A stretch of DNA of 5,950 nucleotides from a bacterium (lineage in GTDB: Bacteria > Patescibacteriota > Saccharimonadia > Saccharimonadales > UBA4665): the NCBI GenBank assembly GCA_021804315.1, contig JAJZHX010000033.1, forward strand, positions 1-5,950, in the 5' to 3' direction. The translations under genes and the position numbers were made by a program. This document shows, piece after piece, positions 1 to 5,202 of this stretch (positions are counted from its first letter, which is position 1; each line of letters opens with the position of its first letter). The notes under the pieces are model-generated. The model saw only the letters and a list, made by a program, of their open reading frames with translations, was not told the DNA's origin and did no database searches.

Positions 1-776
1 TTTGGTAATATTTTTTGAATTTGCGCTCTTTGATAGAGCAAATGTAATGATGTTGTAACGAAAAGCATCTTTGATTTATCAGGCTCTAATAAAGTTTTTA
101 ATGACATAAGGGTAGATGCTGTCGTAGCCCTGACAGATTCTCCAGGTACTGAGCCACTTATGGTTATCGCGCTTCTTCCAGCTAACTCACCAAAGGCTGC
201 AACAGCATACTCACCGATTGCCTGGTTGGTATCATGAGCAAGATCTTTCCAGCAAGAATATGAACCAGCTATAAAATTTCCGTTGAAATCCTCTTCAGCG
301 AGATTAAGTGCCAGATCATATTCGGTACCCCCATTTAAACCCTCTTGGGCTAAAAGTGGACTATAGCAACTTAAGATGACTAAACTCTGATCTTTTCTAT
401 CTTGGCCCGCCAAGATATTAACTGCGTGTTTCATCCGTTGCTTGAGTGAATCTCTATGTGCACCTAGTACAACTAGGCTATCAAATGGTTTTTGAGGGTA
501 TGTAGTTCGAAACATACCCCACCTATTAGCCAGACTAATAGTGGCTACCTTTTGGCGTGCGCTTAGGGCTTCGCCTTCTCGCCAAGGAGTATTTTCTCTT
601 GATCTACCTTGGCGAAAGTCCAAACTTGTTGAAGCAAAAGCAAGCAGAGCTTTATTATTAAATTCTGCTTGCGTAAATGATTCATACAGATCTTGGCAAT
701 CATCTAAACGTAAGAATGGTTCACTAATGGCTACGCTTGTTCTAGCTTCGGGGAACGATTCAGTATTAAGAGCCAT
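1..776 (-). CDS. DUF218/YdcF-like domain protein, C-terminus cut by window edge
   Basis: I read this minus-strand frame directly. It is open from an ATG at 774-776 to the left edge, giving 258 visible residues with no stop. Residues 1-90 are not recognised. From about residue 85 the pattern resembles DUF218/YdcF-type proteins: a WGMF segment, then a hydrophobic strand SLVVLGAHRDSLKQRM (100-115), a second strand SLVILSC (131-137), and late on GESVRATTAST (212-222) followed by MLFVTTSLHLLYQRAQ (237-252). That last run matches the family pattern of a strand followed by His and Arg/Gln, seen as 'VTxxxHxxRA'. Members of this fold are mostly uncharacterised; some act in cell-envelope or nucleotide-sugar metabolism. 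The frame stays open back to 857, but ATG 776 is the first good start. It lies 14 bases after the stop of an upstream fragment and has no clear ribosome site, so the true N-terminus may be in that fragment. Coding status is fairly sure; the family call is moderate. Confidence 0.68.
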   Translation of the reverse strand, partial: MALNTESFPEARTSVAISEPFLRLDDCQDLYESFTQAEFNNKALLAFASTSLDFRQGRSRENTPWREGEALSARQKVATISLANRWGMFRTTYPQKPFDSLVVLGAHRDSLKQRMKHAVNILAGQDRKDQSLVILSCYSPLLAQEGLNGGTEYDLALNLAEEDFNGNFIAGSYSCWKDLAHDTNQAIGEYAVAAFGELAGRSAITISGSVPGESVRATTASTLMSLKTLLEPDKSKMLFVTTSLHLLYQRAQIQKILP

Positions 777-790
777 TACTCTACTATACC

Positions 791-985
791 TTAAATACCT
801 AGAACTTGACTCAAGGCAGCTTTTAGAACTGGGCGCTCCTCCTGCGCAACACAAGATTCACACGCCTTGGCTAAAGAATCCAATATAGCTTGCTGTAGAA
901 CGAAAACATTGCCATCAGGAATCTGACCTGGGTGTTCATTCTTAGCGCTTGCTGCTTCATCGCTGAATGCCGTATATATGATATA
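791..985 (-). pseudogene. coding-looking 64-codon fragment, probably displaced N-terminal part of the left-edge gene
   Basis: This minus-strand frame is open from just after two adjacent stops (986-991) to TAA at 791-793. The amino-acid composition is protein-like, for example DEAASAKNEHPGQIPDG near the start and ERPVLKAALSQVLGI at the end, and it looks helical. There is no in-frame ATG, GTG or TTG before its middle, so it lacks a normal start. The only nearby ATG (958-960) is in another frame that stops after 29 codons. One extra T in the TTT at the end would convert GGT ATT TAA into GGT ATT TTA AGG, running into the next gene as GILRYSRVMALNTES. I infer that it belongs to the left-edge gene, separated by an indel and possibly truncated at its 5' end. 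It could instead be chance or a small independent gene; no family is recognised. Confidence 0.4.
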
Positions 986-995
986 TTATTAACCA
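973..995 (+). promoter_or_regulatory. AT-rich divergent start region with -10-like boxes
   Basis: About 20 bases separate the divergent hydrolase start (ATG 996) from the minus-strand fragment. The stretch holds TATGAT (977-982), TATATT (982-987) and TATTAT (984-989). The last two sit 6-8 bases before the hydrolase ATG, the spacing expected of a -10 box for a leaderless mRNA. No ribosome site precedes the ATG, and no convincing -35 box is visible 16-18 bases upstream. AT richness alone could give these matches. Confidence 0.25.
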
Positions 996-1166
996 ATGAA
1001 ATCGTTTATAAAGAACCGAAATAATGTAGACCTTGCTGTTTTGGTTGATGAGCCAAAGGACAATAAGCTCGGCTTAGTTTTTATTGCCCATGGCCAAGGT
1101 GGAATTAAAGAGCAAGTGCACATTGAAGCCTTAAAAGATGTATTTTTAAGCAAAGTTACTGTGTAG
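996..1166 (+). pseudogene. N-terminal fragment of alpha/beta hydrolase (before frameshift)
   Basis: The ATG at 996 opens a 56-codon frame ending at TAG 1164-1166. It encodes the first strands of an alpha/beta hydrolase. The hydrophobic strand LGLVFIAHGQGG (25-36) carries the HGxGG oxyanion-hole motif that opens these folds. It is followed by a helix (EQVHIEALKDVF) that should lead into the next strand, but the frame then stops. The missing strand, CVVLWDAAN, lies immediately downstream in the -1 frame, so this is the N-terminal part of the next entry and not a separate gene. The switch point is near the T5 run at 1143-1147 (GTA TTT TTA AGC). One added T there gives VFFKQSYCVVLWD and an unbroken protein of about 257 residues, normal for the family. 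No ribosome site precedes the ATG; an AT-rich -10-like box lies just upstream. Confidence 0.6.
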
Positions 1167-1765
1167 TGCTATGGGATGCGGCTAATACTATTGGCGAAAG
1201 CGGTGGGCGAATGGAAGATGTCACAATGACTAGCTACTATGAAGACCTAATTGATGTTATCTCTTGGGCAAAAAGCCAAACCTGGTATATAGAGCCATTT
1301 ATACTTTGTGGGCATAGCATGGGCGGTATGATAACAAGTCTGTATGCAGAAGCTCAGCCTGATGAGGTTTTTGCTTTAATACCTATATCACCAGTTGTAT
1401 CTGGGTACTTAAATATACATAACAATACTCAGAAGTTTATCGATGAATGGAAAAATCGGGGATACTACGAAAGTCCTAGTAAATCAAAGCCAGGGATTAT
1501 AAAGAAAATTCCTTGGAAGTACGCTGAAGACGTCATGCAGTATGACCTAACCAAGAATGCAGATAAGTTAACAATGCCTGTTTTAATTATTGTAGGCGAA
1601 AAAGATGATGGTACCCCATTAAAACATCAACAAGTATTGTTTAATTCCATTAAGGGGAGTAAGAAAGAGTTAAAAATTATAGATGGTGCAGGCCATAACT
1701 TCAGAAGCGAAGAAGAACTAACAAGGCTCAAAACTATAGTAAATGAATGGGTCGAAGAGCTTTAG
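1166..1765 (+). CDS. alpha/beta hydrolase (serine esterase/lipase-like), main catalytic part after frameshift
   Basis: This 199-residue frame contains the catalytic core of an alpha/beta hydrolase, a cytoplasmic enzyme acting on ester, thioester or similar bonds; the substrate cannot be told. The nucleophile elbow is GHSMGG (49-54, Ser51). The acid is probably Asp147 in VGEKDDGTP (143-151), and the catalytic His is His177 in DGAGHNF (173-179). All three lie in the usual order and spacing. A lid-like insertion covers about residues 78-130. The nominal start GTG at 1166 falls inside the strand CVVLWDAAN, so it is unlikely to be the true N-terminus. The protein should begin at ATG 996 in the other frame, giving the oxyanion motif HGQGG. 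As it stands the enzyme lacks that motif and its first strands, so it is inactive unless frameshifting or a sequence error restores them. The family is secure; the functional state is uncertain. Confidence 0.8.
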   Translation: MLWDAANTIGESGGRMEDVTMTSYYEDLIDVISWAKSQTWYIEPFILCGHSMGGMITSLYAEAQPDEVFALIPISPVVSGYLNIHNNTQKFIDEWKNRGYYESPSKSKPGIIKKIPWKYAEDVMQYDLTKNADKLTMPVLIIVGEKDDGTPLKHQQVLFNSIKGSKKELKIIDGAGHNFRSEEELTRLKTIVNEWVEEL

Positions 1766-1766
1766 A

Positions 1767-1783
1767 GGAGTGAATGTAACTCC
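1767..1783 (+). repeat. small inverted repeat just after the hydrolase stop
   Basis: GGAGT (1767-1771) and ACTCC (1779-1783) pair across a 7-base loop, two bases after the TAG stop. No T tract follows (the next bases are CGCCTCTTACTT), so it does not qualify as a standard intrinsic terminator. It could still be a weak 3' hairpin. The remaining bases up to 1910 hold no gene I can support. Confidence 0.25.
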
Positions 1784-1910
1784 CGCCTCTTACTTACTGA
1801 GCAGATATTCTTGATAAGGCACTTCCAAAATCTTCCTCCATCTAACTAGTTCGTCTCTAATAAGGTGTAAATTTTTACCCACTGACTGCACCATGAGATA
1901 TTGAAAGAAA

Positions 1911-1939
1911 TTGACACGATGTATTACGTAGTGTAGTAT
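1911..1939 (+). promoter_or_regulatory. sigma70-type promoter of the toxin-antitoxin operon
   Basis: A perfect -35 box TTGACA (1911-1916) is followed by a 17-base spacer and a -10 box TAGTAT (1934-1939, four of six matches to consensus). A transcript would start about 7 bases after the -10 box, near 1946-1947. The antitoxin ATG is at 1947, so the mRNA should have almost no leader. No ribosome site is visible, which agrees. Confidence 0.7.
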
Positions 1940-1948
1940 GTAATACAT
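1919..1948. promoter_or_regulatory. likely autoregulatory operator: 9-bp inverted repeat around the -10 box
   Basis: ATGTATTAC (1919-1927) and GTAATACAT (1940-1948) are exact inverted repeats separated by 12 bases. Their centres are 21 bp apart, about two helical turns. The spacer contains the -10 box TAGTAT, and the right arm includes the first two bases of the antitoxin ATG. In known AbrB-type toxin-antitoxin operons, the antitoxin or the complex binds such repeats and shuts off its own promoter. This layout fits that role, but binding is inferred. Confidence 0.6.
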
Positions 1949-2216
1949 GACATACGATACAGTTATCACAAGCAAAGGAACCATTACTATAGCTGCCCCA
2001 TTACGTAAGGCTATGGGCCTAAAGACTGGTCAGAAAATAAAACTCTCAATTAATCCCAGTAATCAAATAGTGCTCGATTCAGGAACTGACATGAAGTCTT
2101 TTGAGGCTTTAAGGGCAGAGATAACAAAAAAGATTCCTAATCACCTAAAGGGCCTCTCAGGGGATTCCTTGCGAGAAGCAGCCGCCTCTGCGTGGGTAGA
2201 CGGCCACCATGCTTAG
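1947..2216 (+). CDS. AbrB/SpoVT-fold antitoxin (VapB-type) of a type II toxin-antitoxin pair
   Basis: This 89-residue protein begins with a classic SpoVT-AbrB swapped-hairpin DNA-binding domain. TVITSKGTITIAAPLRKAMG (5-24) matches the family pattern 'kGqitiPkplRkalgl', followed by LKTGQKIKL and the strand QIVLDS (40-45). One deviation is Ala17 where Pro is usual (IAAPLR, normally IPAPLR or IPKPLR). The C-terminal half (about 48-89) is acidic and helical, as expected for the tail that wraps and inhibits the toxin. ATG 1947 is the right start because the domain begins within four residues of it. It sits at the predicted transcription start of the TTGACA/TAGTAT promoter and overlaps the inverted-repeat operator, so autorepression is likely. 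The 3' end overlaps the toxin start by 8 bases. The protein should bind DNA as a dimer and block the PIN RNase downstream. Confidence 0.85.
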   Translation: MTYDTVITSKGTITIAAPLRKAMGLKTGQKIKLSINPSNQIVLDSGTDMKSFEALRAEITKKIPNHLKGLSGDSLREAAASAWVDGHHA

Positions 2217-2598
2217 CCTCGACACGAATGTTGTTCTGAGATTCTTACTTAATGACGTTCCTGAGCAAACAAAAATAGCAACGAACGCTATTGAAAATAA
2301 CAAGGTCTATGTTACAGATGTAGTTGTAATTGAAGTTGTATATGTTCTCGAAAAGACAATTGAGTTGTCTCGACAAGATATTACCAAATTGATAACTAAC
2401 TTTTTAGGATTCTCTAACGTAGTACATAATCCTTATTTCCTAGATGATGTTATTCAATTTTATGAGCAACACCCTGCATTATCAGTAGTAGATTGCTATG
2501 CAGCCGCTGAGTCCAAAGCCTATAAAAATGAATTAGCCACTTTTGATAAAAAACTTGCTAGTCAAGGAGGCGAACAAGTTAGAAATTTGTTAGGCTAA
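2209..2598 (+). CDS. vapC: PIN-domain RNase toxin (VapC family)
   Basis: The 129-residue protein is a full-length PIN domain, the usual size for VapC toxins (about 125-140). The four acidic metal ligands are in place: Asp5 in LSLDTNVVLR, Glu42 in VVIEVVYVL, Asp95 in SVVDCYAAA and Asp113 in LATFDKKL. VapC enzymes are Mg2+/Mn2+-dependent endoribonucleases that cut tRNA or rRNA and stop translation when freed from their antitoxin; the target here cannot be read from sequence. The start ATG lies inside the antitoxin gene, with an 8-base overlap of ATGCTTAG and no ribosome site of its own. Translation is therefore probably coupled, keeping toxin output tied to antitoxin. No residue needed for catalysis is missing, so it looks active. 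The nearest downstream gene is a tRNA-Leu in the opposite direction. Confidence 0.9.
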   Translation: MLSLDTNVVLRFLLNDVPEQTKIATNAIENNKVYVTDVVVIEVVYVLEKTIELSRQDITKLITNFLGFSNVVHNPYFLDDVIQFYEQHPALSVVDCYAAAESKAYKNELATFDKKLASQGGEQVRNLLG

Positions 2599-2728
2599 AT
2601 TAGTAGATTCTCTGAAAGTCCGAAAATCTTAACAAGGTTGTCCAATCTTGCATTATTGCATTGCTCTATCGCAGATGTTTGAAATGCGTCAACTATGCTA
2701 CACCATAAATGGACTCAATTCTGTATTG

Positions 2729-2749
2729 TCGCCTGGATGGGCGATTTTT
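2729..2749 (+). terminator. intrinsic terminator of the toxin-antitoxin transcript
   Basis: The stem TCGCC (2729-2733) / GGCGA (2740-2744) with a 6-base loop TGGATG is followed directly by TTTTT (2745-2749). The stem is short but GC-rich, and the T run is on the plus strand, so it would end transcripts coming from the toxin-antitoxin pair about 130 bases after vapC. It would thereby protect the convergent tRNA. The stretch 2599-2728 holds no gene I can support. Confidence 0.5.
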
Positions 2750-2755
2750 CCCAAC

Positions 2756-2842
2756 TGGTGCGGATAAGAGGACTCGAACCTCCACAGGATTACTCCTACT
2801 AGCTCCTGAAGCTAGCGCGTCTACCAATTTCGCCATATCCGC
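2756..2842 (-). tRNA. tRNA-Leu (anticodon CAG), CCA end encoded
   Basis: The minus strand folds as a class II tRNA of 87 nt including CCA. The acceptor stem is GCGGATA / TATCCGC with discriminator A, the leucine identity base, then encoded CCA at 2756-2758. The D-arm is GCG AAATTGGTAGA CGC. The anticodon arm CTAGC / GCTAG holds the loop TTCAGGA, so the anticodon is CAG, decoding CUG. A long variable arm (AGGAGTAATCCT region) fits leucine. The T-arm GGAGG / CCTCT (one G-U pair) has the loop TTCGAGT. The gene lies 49 bases after the solute-binding protein gene on the same strand with no terminator visible between, so it may be read through from there. A box GATACT lies 8 bases upstream of the tRNA, but no well-spaced -35 is seen. 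Encoded CCA means maturation does not depend on CCA addition. Confidence 0.95.
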
Positions 2843-2891
2843 TTGTTAATAGTATCTTATTAGTTTTAATATGATTTCTCAAGCCAAAAAG

Positions 2892-4688
2892 TTAGGGTTC
2901 TATATTAACTTTAGCCTGTTGAATCTCCCAGTTTTGGACATTTTCAAAACGATCACTATTATTAGTTAGCTGGAAAGTCTTTAGACCACCTATAGGAGTG
3001 TTTGATAAGTAAAGTAGTCTTGGTTGATAAAGTCCGAGTGCTGGTTCAGCGGTTTGCCAGGCTTGCAGAAACGGCTGATACTCTATGATGCGTAGTTGAG
3101 GGTTGAGTCTGATACGACCGGCCTGCAGAGACTCATCGGCAGTTGAATTTTCAAATTCAGAAAAGTTAAGGCGAGTTGCTGATTGTATACTTGCCTGAGC
3201 ACTATCCCAATAAACAAATACATCAGGATCAACACCTATAGAGATTGAGGTTAAAACAGCATCATAATTATGCTCATTTAAAGCTGATATAAAGTCTAGC
3301 GGGTCAAGTAACTGAGGATTTAAATCAACACCTATTTTCTTCAATTGATTTTTAAGTTCGGATATAACCATTTGATTTTCTTGATTATTGGCAGCAGTTA
3401 GCGTGAATTCTAAGGGTTGGTTATTTTTATATCTGATGCCGTTTTTAATAGTTGTCCAGCCGTCACTGACTAGTAGCTTTATGGCTTGTGATGGATTATA
3501 GCCGGGTTGAGCGTATTTAGAGTTGTAAGTAAATTGATTCTGTAAGAATGGCTCGTTCACCCGGAAAGTTGGGTAGCCTAAGTGCTTAATAATGCTCCTA
3601 ACGTTAACTCCCTCAACTAAAGCTGTCCTAACTGTTTGATCATTCATAATACCGTCATTAGCGGTATTTCTAAAAAAGACCATAGTTGCCGCTCTAAGAA
3701 TAAAATTATACTTTATGACTCCTGGATTATTCTGGACATTAATTGGTGGCGGTGTAATAGCCTCCATGGCGGTAATACTGTGATTTAAAAAGGCAGTCGT
3801 AAGCTGATTTTGATTGGCAAAAATATCTTCTTCAAATTGATTAAGCTTAGGTTTGCCACTATTATATTTTGGGAAAGGTTTAAGAGCGATTTGAACTTCT
3901 TCGTTACTAGGATTATTGCCGTTAATAACCTGGATTGCTCCCCACTCAAACGGACCGGCTCCAACAGGATGAATGGTGTTAAAATTAGCCGATTTTAGAT
4001 CAGTTACAGGAATATTCTGTAATAAATGTTGTGGCAAAATACCGGTTGTTAACTGATAAGGAAAAGATGCCAGTACATCAGGTAGCGTAAAAACAACTGT
4101 GTCTGGGTTTGGGGCAGAAACCTGAATACCCTGCCAATCAGAGAAAAGTGGACTACCGGCATTAGGATTTTCAATAGTATCAAAAGTAAAAACTACGTCT
4201 TTGGAAGTTAAAGGTTGCCCATCTTGCCAGGTTAAACCAGCTTTTAAATGTACAATGTATTGTTTGCCGTTATCAGCAGTTGAGTAGCCTGAAGCCAAGT
4301 CTGGTAATAATTGACCATTAGGGCCATTCTTAAAAAGACCTGCAAAAATTAGAGCCGAAATAGTATTATCCGGATCGGTAGTAGCATAGATTGGGTTAGC
4401 GTTGGTATAGACTCCACTACTCCCTTCAATAAAAATACCGCCAGGCACCGTTGCAACTCTTTGGTAATAACTGCTTAAATTAAAAATCTGAAAAATTACT
4501 ATGACAATCAATAACAATAAAGAGCCTAGCCAAAGGCTAACAAATCGCTTGACGTTAGATAGCCTTTCAATCCGGCCCAACAACATTTTATCGACTGATA
4601 TCTCGGATTGTTTAATTATAGTACTGGCATGGCTTTTAGTTTTGCTTAGTCGTTTTAATAAAACAGCCTTTGGTTTTTTAGCCTGCAT
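2892..4688 (-). CDS. membrane-anchored peptide/solute-binding protein (SBP family 5, OppA/DppA-like)
   Basis: This 598-residue protein captures peptides or similar solutes outside the membrane for ABC import. Residues 1-48 are basic and probably cytoplasmic, 49-69 form one membrane helix (RFVSLWLGSLLLLIVIVIFQ region), and the rest is an extracellular SBP_bac_5 domain. Recognisable blocks are ATTDPDNTISALIFAGLF (102-119, early lobe), LTWQDGQPLTSKDVVFTFD (152-170), the signature PVGAGPFEW (241-249) and QTVRTALVEGVNVRSI (351-366). The length is normal once the long N-terminus is counted. There is no lipobox Cys and no clear signal-peptidase site, so anchoring is by the uncleaved helix and not by lipid. 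No permease or ATPase gene is in the window. ATG 4688 is supported by the basic N-terminus, but no Shine-Dalgarno site precedes it; a likely promoter lies at the end of secG. The ligand is inferred from the family only and may be a peptide, nickel or sugar. Confidence 0.88.
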   Translation of the reverse strand: MQAKKPKAVLLKRLSKTKSHASTIIKQSEISVDKMLLGRIERLSNVKRFVSLWLGSLLLLIVIVIFQIFNLSSYYQRVATVPGGIFIEGSSGVYTNANPIYATTDPDNTISALIFAGLFKNGPNGQLLPDLASGYSTADNGKQYIVHLKAGLTWQDGQPLTSKDVVFTFDTIENPNAGSPLFSDWQGIQVSAPNPDTVVFTLPDVLASFPYQLTTGILPQHLLQNIPVTDLKSANFNTIHPVGAGPFEWGAIQVINGNNPSNEEVQIALKPFPKYNSGKPKLNQFEEDIFANQNQLTTAFLNHSITAMEAITPPPINVQNNPGVIKYNFILRAATMVFFRNTANDGIMNDQTVRTALVEGVNVRSIIKHLGYPTFRVNEPFLQNQFTYNSKYAQPGYNPSQAIKLLVSDGWTTIKNGIRYKNNQPLEFTLTAANNQENQMVISELKNQLKKIGVDLNPQLLDPLDFISALNEHNYDAVLTSISIGVDPDVFVYWDSAQASIQSATRLNFSEFENSTADESLQAGRIRLNPQLRIIEYQPFLQAWQTAEPALGLYQPRLLYLSNTPIGGLKTFQLTNNSDRFENVQNWEIQQAKVNIEP

Positions 4689-4715
4689 AATAATATAGGG
4701 GTTTTAGATCTACTT

Positions 4716-4745
4716 ATTATAGGGTTTATTTAATCACCACGCCAA
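4716..4745 (-). promoter_or_regulatory. possible internal promoter for the solute-binding protein gene
   Basis: On the minus strand a perfect -10 box TATAAT (4716-4721) is preceded by TTGGCG (4740-4745, four of six matches to TTGACA) with an 18-base spacer. The -35 lies in the last codons of secG, and the -10 lies just past its stop. The transcript would start near 4709, giving a leader of about 20 bases without a ribosome site. It could let the binding protein be made independently of secG. Confidence 0.45.
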
Positions 4746-4941
4746 GAATTAAAGATAAAGCAAAAACTAAAGCAGAAATAATAGTAAGTTGAAAGATGGT
4801 TTTTTCTGTCCCACGTCTAGTGGTATTAACTTCACCCGCTCCACCTAAACCTGCTCCTAAACTTGCTCCTCTTGTTTGAATCAGAATAAGCAGTGTCATA
4901 AATAGTACTGAGCCAAGGGTAATAAAATTATAAATACTCAT
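4726..4941 (-). CDS. secG: preprotein translocase subunit SecG
   Basis: This 71-residue protein has the SecG plan. A first membrane helix (about 4-21, FITLGSVLFMTLLILI) is followed by the conserved cytoplasmic loop QTRGASLGAGLGG (22-34), then NTTRRGTEK (39-47), and a second helix (about 49-70). SecG sits beside SecYE in the inner membrane and helps SecA push proteins through the channel. The Q(T/Q)xGxGLGxxxGG-type loop followed by a polar NTxRRGxEK stretch is the family hallmark. The length is normal for short bacterial SecG. The ATG at 4941 has a fair ribosome site, AAAGAG, 8 bases upstream. The solute-binding protein gene starts 37 bases after its stop, and an M24 peptidase gene lies 261 bases upstream on the same strand. 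SecG probably serves export in general; its pairing with an exported binding protein is positional. Confidence 0.93.
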   Translation of the reverse strand: MSIYNFITLGSVLFMTLLILIQTRGASLGAGLGGAGEVNTTRRGTEKTIFQLTIISALVFALSLILGVVIK

Positions 4942-4949
4942 AAATTAGA

Positions 4950-4956
4950 CTCTTTC
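4950..4956 (-). promoter_or_regulatory. secG: ribosome binding site of secG
   Basis: GAAAGAG on the minus strand ends 8 bases before the secG ATG. It is a partial match to AAGGAGG, and it is the only start in the window with a reasonable Shine-Dalgarno site, which supports ATG 4941 as the start. Confidence 0.5.
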
Positions 4957-4961
4957 TAACA

Positions 4962-4977
4962 TAACTAATACTAGTTA
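4962..4977. repeat. 6-bp inverted repeat upstream of secG
   Basis: TAACTA (4962-4967) and TAGTTA (4972-4977) form a perfect inverted repeat with a 4-base spacer, 20 bases upstream of the secG start. On the minus strand it contains TAGTAT (4968-4973), which could be a -10 box with the repeat acting as an operator. No good -35 is found at the right spacing. Being AT-rich and short, it may be chance. Confidence 0.3.
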
Positions 4978-5202
4978 GTTTATCAGACTGATGACTAGAC
5001 CTGCAAATCTCATTGATAGACACTTTTAATAGTTATGCTAAGCCTATAATGGTATTTAAGTCTTACTTATACTTTTGTTTAACGATATGTTACTAATTAA
5101 ATGACCACTAACAATCTCCTAGCTTAAGACACTGACTAGCCAGCCGATAAGTAACTTAATAATAGTTTTTGAAATTTGGTGATTATGCCACGTTGATTAA
5201 TC

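Larger units (their letters stand above)
4942..5202. other. 261-base non-coding gap between M24 peptidase and secG
   Basis: No convincing open frame lies here on either strand. It probably holds the 3' end of the peptidase mRNA and the secG promoter. Visible items are the inverted repeat and ribosome site near secG, and a plus-strand TATAAT (5045-5050) with no matching -35 and no gene behind it. A tiny minus-strand ORF of 12 codons (ATG near 5013) ends before secG and is not supported. No clear hairpin plus T run follows the peptidase stop. Confidence 0.5.

Noticed and set aside
541..888. 115-codon plus-strand open frame
   Set aside because: It lies antisense to the left-edge gene and the fragment, whose translations look protein-like. 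Its own product is Ser/Leu/Arg-rich without any motif, so it is a shadow frame.
1140..1152. Programmed -1 frameshift signal in the hydrolase
   Set aside because: The slippery sequence is incomplete (five T, not six), and I see no strong hairpin or Shine-Dalgarno stimulator at the right distance. It is kept only as a minor option in the frameshift finding.
1790..1984. 64-codon minus-strand open frame
   Set aside because: It overlaps the antitoxin promoter, operator and coding start on the opposite strand. No ribosome site or recognised motif is present, and its hydrophobic start comes from the AT-rich operator.
2680..2763. 27-codon plus-strand ORF running into the tRNA
   Set aside because: It overlaps the terminator hairpin and the tRNA acceptor stem, has no ribosome site, and is too short to support.
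3810..3998. 62-codon plus-strand open frame
   Set aside because: It is fully inside the solute-binding protein gene on the other strand, with no motif.
4501..4698. 65-codon plus-strand open frame
   Set aside because: It is antisense to the N-terminus of the solute-binding protein. Its hydrophobicity mirrors the membrane-helix codons.
5045..5050. Perfect TATAAT on the plus strand in the peptidase-secG gap
   Set aside because: No -35 box stands at 16-18 bases upstream and no gene or RNA-like structure follows. Such matches are expected by chance in AT-rich DNA.
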